64,000 nt of DNA from Uloborus plumipes (Eukaryota > Arthropoda > Arachnida > Araneae > Uloboridae), in the NCBI GenBank assembly GCA_038373865.1, contig JAXGGA010002198.1:62001-126000 (forward strand), read 5' to 3'. Each line of letters begins with the position of its first letter. Position 1 is the first letter of the stretch. A model generated the notes under the pieces. The model was not told the DNA's origin. It did not search any database and saw nothing but the letters and a program-made list of their open reading frames with translations. A program made the translations under genes and the position numbers. Positions 10,941 through 23,106 of the stretch are shown here, in pieces.

Positions 10941-11847
10941 TGATTCTAACTTTTTAAATAGTTGGAAAGACTATTGAATTATAAAATTGATAACAGGCAA
11001 AGAAAAAACTTAAATATGCTTTCCGGATGCATAAAATATTTAAGTTGTGGAGTTTTGTTTAAAATTTAAAACTTTTACAGTTCAGATTGCTGCAGCGGGT
11101 GCAATGTTCCGCATCAGTTGCAAAGAGATGTATTTAAACCGGCACGGATAGAAGTACAAATCTGAGCGTTTGACTGAATAGGGTATGAAAATAAACTTTT
11201 AAAATTATAATTTTAGACATTCATTTGTAGAAGAAAGTATTTCCTACTAAACACATACAAATGTGAAACTGTATTATGTTTTTCTTTTAATTAAAAAAAT
11301 AAGAATGGTTACGTTTTTATTATTTTCACTTGTTTAAATTAAATGTAACAGGCAGAAATGAATTGAAAAAGAAAACAAGAACAGCTGGCATTGCACCGTT
11401 ATCTGCTAACAGCTATTTTGCAACTGAATTATGTAGCAGTAGTATTAAGCGGTCGAGTGCTTAAAAGCAAGTGTTATTAGATTAATATATGACCTAAATA
11501 ACATTTCAAGTATGTTATTAATTTTTATAATAAAAATAACATAAGTCTAATAGCAAATGTATTCTTTTATGTACATGTGCTTTAGTGGTTTTAGTTGTGA
11601 ACAAAATGGGTCATACTGAAAAGTTTGAAGCACTCTTTGTGCTTCCAATCACGATAAGAATATGGACTTTTATTCTAAAACCTGTTCTGTTGATTTATAT
11701 ATTTGAAACAAACCAAAATTTGATGAAAGGAATAAATGTGATTGAACAATGCTGGTACACATGTGTGAAAGAGGAAGTATAGAACAAACAAATGCAATAG
11801 AGTTAAAATACATTGGACTATTAGTAGTGGAAAGTAACTGACGTATA
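10941..11847. other. No gene seen
   Basis: AT-rich. An open stretch at 11585-11782 has neither family signatures nor splice context and is probably chance. Confidence 0.45.
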
Positions 11848-11860
11848 ATGTGAACCTACT

Positions 11861-12164
11861 TCACTTCACTTCACTTCACACTCTCCAGGGTCCCCCGTAC
11901 CTACCACAGCTTCGTGGTTTAACCGGGATAGGGCCCTGAAGAGCGCTCTGTTCTTAATTTTGAACCAGAACCTAGGGTCGAGCAAACCCTAGGGCCAGCA
12001 CCCCCAGAGGTATCGTTTCACTTGGAGGACTTTGTGACCACGACATTTTTAACGCCTCCCAGCCACCATTAATCAAGGCGGTGGATCTTTGATCGGCTGG
12101 GTTTCGAACCCGGGTCCCTCCGGACACGAGTCCGATGCCTTACCGATCGGGCCACCACGGCCCT
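11861..12164 (-). mobile_element. Full-length tRNA-derived SINE
   Basis: On the minus strand the element starts AGGGCCGTGGTGGCCCGAT. It has an A box TGGCCCGATCGG (12143-12154) and a perfect B box GGTTCGAAACC (12100-12110). A GC-rich body of about 180 bp follows, and it ends in a GAAGT repeat tail (about 11861-11880). A perfect 13-bp target duplication, ATGTGAACCTACT, lies on both sides (11848-11860, 12165-12177). The perfect duplication and intact Pol III boxes mark a recent LINE-dependent insertion. A degraded relative is at 27375-27500. Confidence 0.9.
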
Positions 12165-12177
12165 ATGTGAACCTACT

Positions 12178-14204
12178 GAATCCTGTTGGAAAATAGTTTA
12201 TAATAGTACCATCATCTCTCCTGCGGTATTGCACAATTTGCAGCGGGAAGATTAGTGTTGTAGCCAGATGCATATTTGTGCTAAAGGACACACTTTTGAA
12301 CATTACAGATAGATGAGCCTAATTCCGTTAAGTAGTTATTGCGAGCACAATAAACACTAGTGGGAACACATTAATATGAGTGATGGTATACGAAATCGTA
12401 CAGTTTTTAAAGCATACTGCGTACTTTCAAACCATGAAAGGAGCTTGATTATTAAAATGTAAGTATTGTATATCTCACTTTTCTTTTATTATGAAGCATT
12501 TTGAGTCACAGAACTCGTCTTGAAGACTTATTTATTAAAATGATGCATTACCGAAAAAAGAAGATTGGGGCAATGTCAGTTTACTGGAACCATGATTTTT
12601 ATGATTTATATATATCGGAAGGTCTAACAGCAAAGCAAAACTTGAGAAAAATCTGAAGAAGAAAAAATATCATCAATTAAAACATTTTCTTCTAGGGTTT
12701 AATAAACAAAATTGTCGACCATGTGGATCAATTTTTACTTAAATAACCCATTTCTGTTGATAAAATTTCTATTTTAATGTATACACCTACTTTTTCGAAG
12801 GTAAACAAGAACTAATTTGCTATATTATATGTTTTATAACAGTACATAAATTAACCATCGAATGCAACAAATTCCCTTCGGGTTGAATTGATATTTCAAT
12901 AAAATGAAGATGGAACTTAGTTGAGTCTAGATTAGGTCTTTAATATCACAGGTGATGTGAACTTATGAAAGAAATTTTCAGATATAAGGATAAATGCTCA
13001 AAAATACACGAGAAAAATATAAATACTCACCCTCTTCTTCGGATTATAAGAGGATGGCAAGGATAAGCAAAAAGAGAGGATAATTGGAAATATAGGTAAA
13101 AGCTATACTAATGTATGCAGTTTCAAAAAAAATAAGTCAATGACACAACAAATACATTGAAATTATAGCAAAATATGACAACATTGAATGTTAAAAATGT
13201 TTTAAAAAGTTAAAAAACACCCAAAAAACGCACTAGTATTTTTCTGCTTAATAAATCATTACCGTTAAGAAAAAGAAAGCAAAAGTGCGAAAGAAACGCG
13301 GATAATCCAAAACTTAAATAATTCGACCGCGGGTCATCAGGAGTTTACCTTTCAGAAATGATAATGTTATTTTAAAATTAAAAAAGAAGTAAAGAAATAA
13401 TTGGAATCAGTTTAATGTACTTGAAGTATTCCTAGTACATAGATGTTTTTTCTCCACTTTATAAGTGTGTCTCTAACATTACTTTTGAAGTACGCAACAT
13501 AATTCTATTGTGTGCAATATCCCCTCTAACACTAAGAAGCAGTTAAAAATTTGATGGAAAGCAACATTTAGCTCGTAAATAATTCGCTTCTCACCGGAAA
13601 CCATTTGCAGTAATCATAACTCATAACTGCATTTAACTGAATGTAAACTTGTTCATCTAGCAAAATGCACATTTACTTGCAGAAAATAAGTTATGCGGAA
13701 AAGTTTCTTCTAAAACTTTTCAAAGACCGGAATTTAGTGTATTCAGTTTTACGACAAACATAAAAGCGGCTTTATGGTTATTTTCTGAAGGTACGCTGCT
13801 TTGGTAGTTCAAATTAAAAATTGATGCAAATTTTCTATGAAGACTGCATTGATTATGGTACCACGTCCACTTCATTCTGCAGTATAATTATAGTAAAAAA
13901 AGCTTTAACGTTGTTTGTTTTAATTTTACTACTTATAAAATCGAGGCCACATGCCGTACTGCATTTAATGTTCGGTTCTTTACCATTTAATACTATTGTA
14001 ATAGTTAGCTTTAATCGAATACAAGGGAATTTTTAGGTATATTGTATACCCGTGCTTCAAAGTTACGATCACTTTCTCTTTAGTTAATGAAAGAGGTTCA
14101 AAATGAGATTTTTTTTTTTTTTTGCTTTTTTTAGAGAAATAAAGTTAGTGTGTGTGTGGTGTGTTCGTCTGCGGAGTATGCAACGTGTAGACAGATATAT
14201 TTTC
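12178..14204. other. No clear gene; one weak exon-like stretch
   Basis: Mostly AT-rich with no repeat structure I can resolve. An ATG at 12376 opens 27 codons beginning MSDGIRNRTVFKAYC and meets AAAT|GTAAGT at 12459, so it could be a short coding exon, but nothing confirms it. An open stretch at 13824-14036 is hydrophobic and likely chance. Confidence 0.35.
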
Positions 14205-15367
14205 TTTTGGGCAATTCCATGCAAGTGTGGAAAAGCGTTGGAAAAATCAAATTACAGCAATGCGTCTGTTTTGCATATTTTTTGGTTTAAAAATGTTAGA
14301 AGTTTATTATTTATACTAATGTTTTGTCAAGAATGTAGTATTTTTAGTTTGGCAGCAGTTTGAAGTTGGAAATGGAATATTAAACTTTTGGTGAAGCAAA
14401 TGATCAATCTTTGAACGTTGGTAAGTTTCAATTTTTTTATTTAGATAACTGTTTTAAAGGAAGAATATTGATTAATACACTTTAATTCAACATTGTGAAT
14501 TGCTAAAACGAATGTTTTCACTTAAATTAAGTGATTTATGTAAACTTTAAAAATGCACAGTTCTATGTAAAGTAAGTTACCAAAAACGTGTTAAAGTTCA
14601 TGTTGTGCATAAAGAACGGGCAATGCAATGTTAACAATGCTACATCTTCTATCCTATAAGTGTGTGTTAAGCAAATAGTTAAAGTTTTTTTAAAAATATT
14701 GTTTATTTAATTTTTTGCGCTACAATTAAAACGTGTAACGTAAGTTGCCAACATATGCAAGTAATGTAAGTTACCTATGTGGAACTTAAATACTTACGTT
14801 TATAAAGAAAGTAAATTATGAAATAAACCTATGTGGTTAGTAGGAGTAATTTATTCAAGAATTCTTTTAAATGTACTGTATTTACTTAATTTAAATTAAT
14901 CATATTTCTTAAAATTTCTCTATTTGTTAATACGATTACAATACACCTCTATTATAAATTACATGTTTCTTTTTGGCTTTTAAGATATTAATTATCTCTA
15001 AACAATATCACTGCATTCAGAATATTTAGGAGGTAATGTACTACGAATTATTAAAAAATGACTTCTGTTATGATTTAAAGTTATCAAATATGTTTTGTAA
15101 AAACAAATATAAAAATATTTTATCTCTTACAGGTGAAATATATTTTATTCTGCATTAAAATGCCACTGAACTCTACAGAAATAATGCGCTGTAAAAGGGG
15201 TATGTGAAAAGTCATGTGGATATTACAGATTTATAAATAAAAGTCACTCTTGATGGTATTGAAATATGTTTGAAAAGCAAAATTTATCAAAACTATTTTC
15301 TGAAGATGCGCACATTGACAATCAACATTTAAGAACCAGAAATGGACAAACTGTGGATTTTCGTTAA

Positions 15368-15668
15368 GGCAGGGATTCAAGTGAAACAGCACTGCGATCG
15401 CTTCGAATTGCAATCGCTACTGGAAGTGAATTACATTATCATCAACTTAACTTAGCATGACGTCACTACGGGTGGAGCCAATAAGAGCTAACAAGCACTC
15501 AGCGATCTCCTCTTATTTGCCAAGTAGGCTGTGACGTTTTATCTAGCTCGTTTTCATAGGCAAACGTCACGCTGACGTCACGATGTTTTTATCAAGAAAC
15601 GTTCTAATGTAATTCATTTCCAGTAGCGATTGTAATGTGCGATCGACTGTTTCACTTGAATCCCTGCC
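15368..15668. mobile_element. PIF/Harbinger-like MITE (TAA), second copy
   Basis: 301 bp with inverted ends GGCAGGGATTCAAGTGAAAC and GTTTCACTTGAATCCCTGCC. The ends extend as diverged arms for about 65 bp through GATCGC, AATCGCTACTGG and GAATTACAT. TAA lies on both sides (15365-15367, 15669-15671). TGACGTCA-like blocks lie in the middle. Same family as 1453-1619 and 24110-24269, and the best-preserved copy. Confidence 0.85.
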
Positions 15669-15880
15669 TAAGTTAAGTATTTCAAAGAACAAGAAAAAAA
15701 ACAGAGATAAAAGCCGGTGAATGGTGTGTGATGAAGTACGAAAATACATTGTAGCCTTGAAATGAGACGATTATTAAAGAAAACGAGTTTAAAGTAAAAG
15801 TAATGGCTGCTGTTGGTACCTATTATAAATGGCCAGAAACGATAGATGAAATTTATTATGAGAAAGAAAACGTAATTCGA

Positions 15881-16392
15881 AAAATTGAGAATACCTGAAC
15901 TTGTTAATAACAGTGATCAGTTTGCATTTAAAAGTCTTATGTTATATAATATTTTTGATTGGTCATTAAATTTGGTATTCAATGTCTATAAATTCAATTC
16001 ATAACTGTTAATTTTCAATATTTGATCCAAACTAAGCTGTAATATTCATTCATTAATTTTTGTAATAAATATTTGCCTGTAAGTAAATTTTGTAACGTAA
16101 GTTACTGTAACGTAAGTTACCCAGTCAAAAATTTGAAAAATTGAGCCTACCTGAACTTGTTAATAACAGTGATCAGTTTGCATTTAAAAGTCTTATGTTA
16201 TGTAATATTTTTGATTGGTCATTAAATTTGGTATTCAATGTCTATAAATTCAATTCATAACTGTTAATTTTCAATATTTGATCCAAACTAAGCTGTAATA
16301 TTCATTCATTAATTTTTGTAATAAATATTTGCCTGTAAGTAAATTTTGTAACGTAAGTTACTGTAACGTAAGTTACCCAGTCAAAAATTCCC
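15881..16392. repeat. 256-bp tandem duplication
   Basis: The unit starting AAAATTGAG..CCTGAACTTG at 15881 is repeated at 16137 with very few differences (for example ATATAATAT against ATGTAATAT). It carries the paired GTAACGTAAGTTAC motifs with it, so each unit ends in two of them. Near identity indicates a recent event inside the 14.2-16.8 kb element. Confidence 0.9.
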
Positions 16393-17465
16393 GTAATTCT
16401 CAATTTTATAAAAAAAATAAATAAAAACATAAAATTTTTAAATTTATAAAAATAAATTTCTAAGCATTATAAGGAACTGATAAAATATACTTCGAACAAG
16501 AAAACAGCAGTAATAGAGCAGAAATTTGCCTTAGAACCAATTTTCATATTATGTCATTCCTTTTTTGTGTAACGTAAGTTACTGCCTTATTTTTGACTGC
16601 CAAATTTTGTAAAATTTTAATGCATCGAATATTTTTGGATTTTAATTTTTCTTTTGACTGTCATTTTCATAGAATGCTTTTATACAAGGTTTGTATTGCA
16701 ATATTTGTCTGTACTGAGGTGTTAAATGCCTAGGCGTTGGTCAAAATGTAACCAAAGTTACCGTGGAATTGCCCTTTTACATACAATATTACACAAATAT
16801 TGCCCTAAAAGCATATCTTTGACTAACCAAAACGCTGTAGATTAGAAGAGACCGGGGCTAGTTGGCGTAGTTTTTACTTCTCGATTTTTATATTTTTTTC
16901 TGTTGTACTTATGATAAAAGTAATTTATGCAACTGATAGGGTAACATCTTGGCTACAAAAAACCACTATTAACATCATCTAAAATTCTCTGGAAAACTCG
17001 TGAAAAATATTTTTCGAAGGCTCCTTAACAGTGCCAACTTGCCCAGGAGTCGAGGTAAGTTGGCAAATGCATCGGGGTATGTAGGCATAACATTGTTTGA
17101 AATCATAAATTTACAGCAATACAACATTTTTTTATTTTTTAAATATTTATCTAAAAAAATTAAAAGATAATGCGTCAAAACAAAGTTTTAAAAACATGTA
17201 TGAGCATTGTAGGTAGGTTACAAATGTTTCATGTCAACTGTAAAAGATGGGTTCTTACTCATCTGAATGGAGAGGTAATCTTCCATTAAGATGAGCGTCA
17301 CGGGGCTCTGGTCACTTCCAATACTTTGTAGTTTTCACCATAGTGGAGACTGAAAAGTCCTCGCTATCGACTATAACCCCCTTAAGACCCTTGATATTTG
17401 CGTGCGCCATACTTCAGTACCCCATACTCATCTAATCAGCTCCGACAGCAGCATTTAATGCTATC

Positions 17466-17960
17466 TCATCTGCAGGTGGGGGGCTGTGTAGGAAATTTGG
17501 GGCAGACCACATCCAAAGAAACTGGGTTATCTTTATTCTCATCATTGTACTGAGGAAACACGGAATCAAAGCTAGCTTCACTATCATCATACGTTATAGC
17601 ATCAGAGAATAGCTCATCAGTTTCAGTGCTACTAATATCTTCCTTCTTTGCACGTTTCTTTACAATATTCTGTGATTTCTTAGTCATCGTTTTTGTTTCC
17701 CTTATTTGTCCCTTCATCGTAAAATGTTTTTATTTTATTTTCGCAATTTTTTCTTTTACCAGTTCATTTTCAACAGTGTCGGTTCGGTTTGTACAGCGCC
17801 TCCTCTTTTTCTGTCTGGTTGTTCATTTTCATGGCCCTGCTTTTGAAAAAGACTGAATGTCTTTAGGGGTCACAAGTCGACATGTTTCCGAGGAGCGGGT
17901 TGCACTAGTGGAGATTGAATGTTCACTCCTTACAACGCTATCAATAGGGACATTTTTAAC
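17466..17960 (-). pseudogene. Tigger/pogo transposase C-terminal remnant
   Basis: Read from about 17960 down, the minus strand gives VTPKDIQSFSKAGP, then a basic KKRRR stretch and TDTVENELVKEKIAK. The acidic/serine region EDISSTETDELFSDA follows. The order PKxI-x-x-xPKA, basic patch, TDTPEK-like motif and acidic tail is what I know from Tigger/Jerky-like C-termini. There are stops around 17800 and 17730. Upstream codons (PSTSTGNAGVENVP, near 20700) lie on the far side of the nested element at 20661-20846. The DDE catalytic domain is absent. Confidence 0.55.
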
Positions 17961-18339
17961 ACTAGTACTACCCCTAACCAGTAGGGTGGAGCGAAAAAAA
18001 ATGAATTTTTGATTTTCGTAAATGGGTACCTTTCATTTACTGTGAATGAGGATAAGTAACAATTCTGTAAAATATTTCACTTTTGCGTCGTCATCTTTAG
18101 TCTGCGCATTTGGCCTAAAGTTTTGAAATTTTTGATTTTTTTTGGATTTTTCAAATTTTTTTAAAAAATATTGCAAATGATAAAACTAGTGACGGGTGGC
18201 TATTAAATGGAAGAAAAAAGTTTGAAATATACACAGAATTTTTTAAAACCATTTTAGATTATTATTTCAGTTCGTGCACTGCGCTCAAAATTCATCAAAT
18301 TTCCCAAAATTTCTGATATTTTCGACATTTTTTAACTCA

Positions 18340-20072
18340 GTATTTCCTCTCAATATTCACTTGAAGTGTCTTCAAACTTGTTTTCATTCATTTTGTTATT
18401 AATTTGAACCCTGCAACTCTTCGCTAGCTCATGTGGAACTACCCAGGACTCACCACGAGGAGGTGACCGCAATTCTAGTCCTACACGTGAACCCTTCCTT
18501 CCAACCAATGCAAGCACGTATTTACATTTCTTAGATACGTCTTTCACAGTTAAATTGTTCCTTTGTGTCGTAAATTGATCAAATATTTCTGTCAGATATC
18601 CTCGTTTTTACTAAACTTTTTCTTTTCCTGTGATTACGTACCAATTTTGAAGAGCTTGTAACCTATTTGACAGCTTTTTCATTGACAGCTCTTTCACTGA
18701 TTCAGTCTTGAATGACAGTTTAAAAAGAGCGCATTCAGAAATCATATTTAAATTCTCAGCTTCCATAATCTTTGTAAATATTGTGTTGTTAAATTACTTG
18801 TAAAAGGTAGCTTTGTAATTTCCACATCATGGCAGGAAATCATATCGATGTATACTGACTTTTGGTTTATGTATGTAATGTATGAAAATAGATTTTTGTC
18901 TATTTTATTGGGATCTGAAGCGTGAGAACGCTTGTTTGCTTGTTTATTTTCCAGATTGAGCGTTTATAATACGATTTAAAACAAGTTTCGTTATATGCTC
19001 TCTCTAATGAACTAACCAGATTATTTCCCGGCGTTGCCCGGGTGCTTATTAATACAACATAGCTCTAAAAAATATTTGAATGAATTCTATCCACATGGGA
19101 ATATAAAAACTTATTTCGTGCTAAAAAGAAATAGTTGAGCCTTAAATGGATAATTCATTGTTGATCGTAATCTTTGTAGGAAAATACTCCTATTTAAATG
19201 TGTTACATTTTATCAATTTGTGTGCTTAAAGTCTTATCCCTATTACTCTATCTATTCAAAATTGGAAGAAAATGGCCATTTTGAGACAAAAGATTTGAAT
19301 TTTTGGCTTTTTGGATTTTTTTAAATTTCAAAACCCCTGCCTACGTGAATTCTATGCATCAGGGAACCTCTGTGCCAAGTTTGTTAAAAATCCGACGAAA
19401 ACAGGATTTGTATAAGGAACAAACATACATACATTTAATAACAGCATATTTCTTGGGTGCAATGCAAAGTATATATTGTTTTGAATAGATGTGAATACAA
19501 TTTTCTGCTTTTTCCCGGAGAGATAATCTTTAAAATCTCACACAAATTCATAGCTAAATTAGTAACGTCTGTACTTCATCCTAAAAGAGCAAGGACACTT
19601 TCACCCGCGAAAGTTATGAACTCTTTTAAAAATTATAGTCTGAAGATTGTTTGCTGTAGTCAACATCTGACTAGGGAAAGCTGTCTTGGACTTCTGTTTC
19701 ACATTTTTTTGGATATTTTCCCAGTCAAAACTACCTTGCTCATCTCATGAAGTTACTGTTGCTCAGTACTTGAACCATTTTTATTGTCAAAATCAATCTG
19801 ATCAATGACAAATTTTATTGGTTCATATTGAACTGATTTGAAAGTATCACATGTTTAGCTTCTTCTAACAGGCCCAAAAATCACTTTGGTCCACTGTTAG
19901 GTCCATCTAGCTTTTGCAAAAAATGCAGCAAATTAAGTTCATTCAAATGTAATTGGCAAATGTTCCATAACAGAGGTCTACCGAGTTTTTCTTCCAGTTT
20001 TCGTATTACACCTTTATTTTCCTGTCTTTGTAGTGCATCCATCAAAACCAATGCAAACAATTTCCTACCCAA
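18340..20072 (-). pseudogene. Transposase remnant inside the long-TIR element
   Basis: At 19881-20072 the minus strand reads ENKGVIRKLEEKLGRPLLW followed by NICQLHLNELNLLHFLQKLD and SGPK. This resembles the CxLHxNELPLRH..LDGxTxGP block of a widespread, poorly characterised arthropod transposon protein. Degraded, stop-containing pieces follow (LSTEQQ.LHEMSKVVLTGKI near 19745). Then the Helitron intervenes, and beyond it a 3' tail at 18350-18547 reads KDVSKKCKYVLALVGRKGSR. The 5' portion of the gene is missing. In its place lies an inverted copy of the 3' end, so the element is a fold-back derivative and cannot encode an active protein. Confidence 0.5.
19016..19489 (-). mobile_element. Non-autonomous Helitron, copy 1
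   Basis: On the minus strand the element starts TCTATTCAAAACAATATATA after a host A (5' end at 19489). It ends with the hairpin ACCCGGGCAACGCCGGG (about 19027-19043), followed by CTGG and a host T at 19016. That is the TC...hairpin-CTRR|T pattern of Helitrons. The body holds the family's ACAAATCC and AAACTTGGCACAGAGGTTCC blocks, also seen at 56.9 kb. It splits the transposase remnant of the long-TIR element. Confidence 0.75.
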
Positions 20073-21195
20073 AGAAACAATTTATTGTTTCCGACTTGTC
20101 TAAGAAATGTAAATGTATGCTCTCATCTGTTGGAAGCAAGGGGAGCGCGAGTGGCACCCAAAGTGCGGCCACTTCCTCGGGGTGAGTCCTGGGTAATTTC
20201 AATGAGCAAGCATAGAGTTGAGTAGTTCAAAGAAACAACAAAATGATTAAGAAAATGTTTTGAAGGCACTTTTAGTAAATATTGAGAGGAAATATTGAAT
20301 TATAAAATGTCTGCTAATATTGAAAATATCGGAAATTTCTGAAAATTTGATGAACTTTGGGCCTAATGCGCAGACTGAAATCATAATCTGAAATGATTTT
20401 TAAAAATTTTTTGTATATTTCAAACCTTTTTCTTCCATTTAATAACCACCCGTCACTAGTTTTATCATTTGCAATATTTTTTTAAAAAATTTAAAAAATC
20501 TGAAAGATCTAAAATTTCAAAACTTTCGGCCAAATGCGCAGACTAAAGATGACGTCGCAAAAGTGAAATATTTCACAGAATTGTTACTTATCCTCAGTCA
20601 CAGTAAATGAAAGGTACCCGTTTACGAAAATCAAAAATTCATTTTTTTCGCTCCACCCTACTAACCAGTAGTAGGAACATTTTCAACACCAGCATTACCC
20701 GTACTAGTAGAAGGGACAGCAGGTAGGTCTGTGTAGGTATCTGTACTATGCGATGTCACGCCAACATCATGGTGGGGTAAGTTTGCATTGATCGCTGGCC
20801 TATACCAAAATACCCCATTCTGACTGCCAACTAGCCCCAAAGGCATTTTCTGGAAAACCTGGCAGCCCTACCCAGAATACAAGCGACTGGGAAGCCAGTA
20901 ACTGCATCAATCTTCAGGCTATTAGTCACTGTATACACCATAAACTTGGAGTACTTGAACAAAAATTTTAAGGGTACTGAAATACGAAAAGCAAATCGAA
21001 ATAGAAATTTACTCATCAGAAAGAAAAACACAAAAAATCCATATTCCCCGAACGCACGCTAGCAAGACACTAAAACTGTTGTAGATGACGCAGCAGGTTG
21101 CCGAGTATGTCTCATCACTGTGGGCACTGTGTACGAGAAAATAAAAGCACAGTGCCAACGTACCCCTTATGCCAAATAGCCCCGGTTTTCCCCTA

Positions 21196-23052
21196 ATCCG
21201 TGAATTCCACCAAAGAAATTTGAACTATCTAGTACAAGTCAAATGTAACTCAAAAAAAAAAAAAAAATTGCAATTTGAATCAATCAGAGGTTAGAGTTCG
21301 TCTTTATTTCCTCTATCTCGTATACCATTTACGAAATAAATAAACAAACTAATTAATTTAAAACAAATTATAATAAAAAGGTACATAACCTCAGAGAGAG
21401 CCCAAAAATACCTACTAACCTGAACGCCTGAACTACAGTTAAAAAGAGAAGCATAGTGCATAAAAAGTAATAAATTCGTTATTATGTTTTTTTAATTAAG
21501 ACTCCGAGTGGGATCTTGTTATGCACTCCTCCCCTTTTAGTTCTATTTGAATACGACAAAAAGGGCTTTTACACGTTTGTTTAGGACAAATTCGTGTAAA
21601 TTTCAATGCAAAATTAAATGATGTTATAATATGGCTGTCATATGGTAATAGATTGCCAAGTTGACATTAAATTTAGCGTCAAAAAATTATTCGTCGTATC
21701 TATTTTTAATTTGGTGCTACTGGTATTTTTAGCGAGCACTAATTCATTGAATTATGTTAAAACAGTCGTTGTTTGGAAAATTTGAACATAGTGTAGTTTT
21801 AGGACAATAAAAAATTTTATGTGGCAATTCATCTGAAAGAAAGGGAATTAAATTAAATTGAAACATTGACAGTATGTTTTCCTTTACTCTAACTGACTCT
21901 ACCCTTCAAATGTAACACAGTCAAGCTTCTGAGTATGTCTAGCTATGCACCACCCTTTTTGGCTACATTCAAGTATTCCAAATAGAGTCTTTCACATGTT
22001 TGTTGGATCAAATTAATGTTAATATTAATGCAAACTTTCATGATGCCTTAATTTGGTTACCAGTTGGCATTGGACCGCCAAGTTGGCAAAAAATTTGGCG
22101 GTGGAAAAAGATTTTTTGAATCTGGTGTCAATTTGTTACAACTGACCTTTTTAAGCAAGCATTAATTCAGTTAAGATGTCAAAATAGTCGACATTTGTAA
22201 AAATTTTGAACAGTGTAGTTTTAGACCATAAAGCACAAAATTTTTGTTTCCATTTAATTAGCTGAATCTATTAGTTGTATGAAACACAATCAAGAGCCTT
22301 ATAGGCTAGACTTGATTAAAGTGATTAAAAAAAAGTTATTTAAAGCCTACTATACGAATTCGTAATCTTTATCTACTTAAATTAAATTGAAAGTGTTCGT
22401 CAGGGAAGATTATTTACTACTTAAATAGGTATTAACTAACATTAAACTAAAAAAATCACTGCATCACACTTATTCCTTAAAAACGTGCTATAATCTGTTA
22501 GTACAGAGCAATTTGACTTATTTAGGTCAACAGTTAACCGGTCAGTAATTATCATTCTCGATATTCACATGCTCCTAAGTAAAGAAAATATTTTTTTGTC
22601 ACCCTATAAAGGCATTTTACACCCATCATTCAAATTTTAAGACCCCTTAAATTAAACAATCAGAATCAGTTCAACTTTTTAAATTAAAATTCAGGGAAAA
22701 ATCTATATTTATTTTTAGTGATTACGCAATAGGTTTTTGTTAAAGAAATAAACTTGGATATGCAGAAATCCGCACAATACAAAAAAATTAATGATTACAC
22801 AGTCACCATATATTAACTAACAAAATGACGATTATTTTGAAACTTGATGGTTGTTTGAAACTTAACTAATAAAAAAATGAAATATAGACATGTGGCACAA
22901 GTTTTGAGCATTTGCACTGAAAAATATGAATGAGCATTTGATATTGACTTAACGCCGGTTTATATAGTCAAAGTTAAAGGTATAGTTTTTAGTAAGTAAG
23001 TCGGTGCGTCCTGATTTGACAAATTGAATGTCTATCAAATAATATAAATTCA
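21196..23052. repeat. Diverged TTGGCG-family repeats and otherwise empty sequence
   Basis: Two diverged direct copies, about 21490-21810 and 21905-22240, share TTATGCAC/CTATGCAC, CACRTTTGTT, AATTTCAATGCAAA-like and GTTAAAAYAGTCG blocks. They match the arms of the inverted repeat at 33597-34880, but mostly lack the TTGGCGATA cores (only CCAAGTTGGCA and TTTGGCGG remain). The rest of the interval shows no gene, RNA or terminal repeat. Confidence 0.5.
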
Positions 23053-23106
23053 CTAGCTGCGTAGCCAGGCATTGCACGGGCTGTAATGTAGTGAAGGCAG
23101 TTTGAG

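Larger units (their letters stand above)
14209..16774. mobile_element. 2.6-kb element with GGGCAATTCCA ends and GTAACGTAAGTTAC motifs
   Basis: GGGCAATTCCA at 14209 is mirrored by TGGAATTGCCC ending at 16774. The flanks give TTTT on both sides, which may be a 4-bp duplication. At least eight copies of GTAACGTAAGTTAC or close variants lie inside (14567, 14735, 14761, 16092, 16107, 16348, 16363, 16569). A weak coding trace near 15790-15900 reads VMAAVGTYYKWPETIDEIYY, in the manner of a transposon-protein C-terminal domain. It has stops just upstream. A Harbinger-like MITE (15368) is nested inside. The superfamily is unassigned. Confidence 0.55.
17982..20660 (-). mobile_element. Long-TIR element, hAT-like by target duplication
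   Basis: Flanked by identical 8-bp duplications CTAACCAG (17974-17981, 20661-20668). The ends read TAGGGTGGAGCGAAAA and its inverse. The inverted arms are unusually long, about 570 bp each (17982-18545 and 20100-20660), with shared blocks such as GGGTACC..TTTCATTTAC and CTAGTGACGGGTGG. An 8-bp duplication and TAGGG ends (YARNG consensus) fit hAT. A minus-strand transposase remnant lies between the arms, interrupted by a Helitron at 19016-19489. Confidence 0.65.
16845..21193 (-). mobile_element. Degraded Tigger/pogo-type transposon with nested insertion
   Basis: The ends GAAGAGACCGGGGCTAGTTGG and the inverse of GGGGAAAACCGGGGCTATTTGG are flanked by TA (16843-16844, 21194-21195), as in the Tc1/mariner superfamily. 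CAACTTGCCC-, AAGTTGGCA- and GCCAACGTACC-type blocks sit near both ends. A coding remnant on the minus strand (about 17400-17960 and 20661-20846) has the style of a Tigger C-terminus. The element is split by a long-TIR element at 17982-20660. Without that insert it would be about 1.7 kb, so most of the catalytic region is already lost. Confidence 0.65.

Noticed and set aside
12090..12164. Possible functional tRNA gene on the minus strand
   Set aside because: The tRNA-like region is the head of a SINE with its own target duplication and tail; it does not fold into a full cloverleaf.
19303..19488. Plus-strand open frame MAFWIFLNFKTPAYVNSM
   Set aside because: Antisense translation of the Helitron body; the same sequence is non-coding in the 56.9-kb copy.
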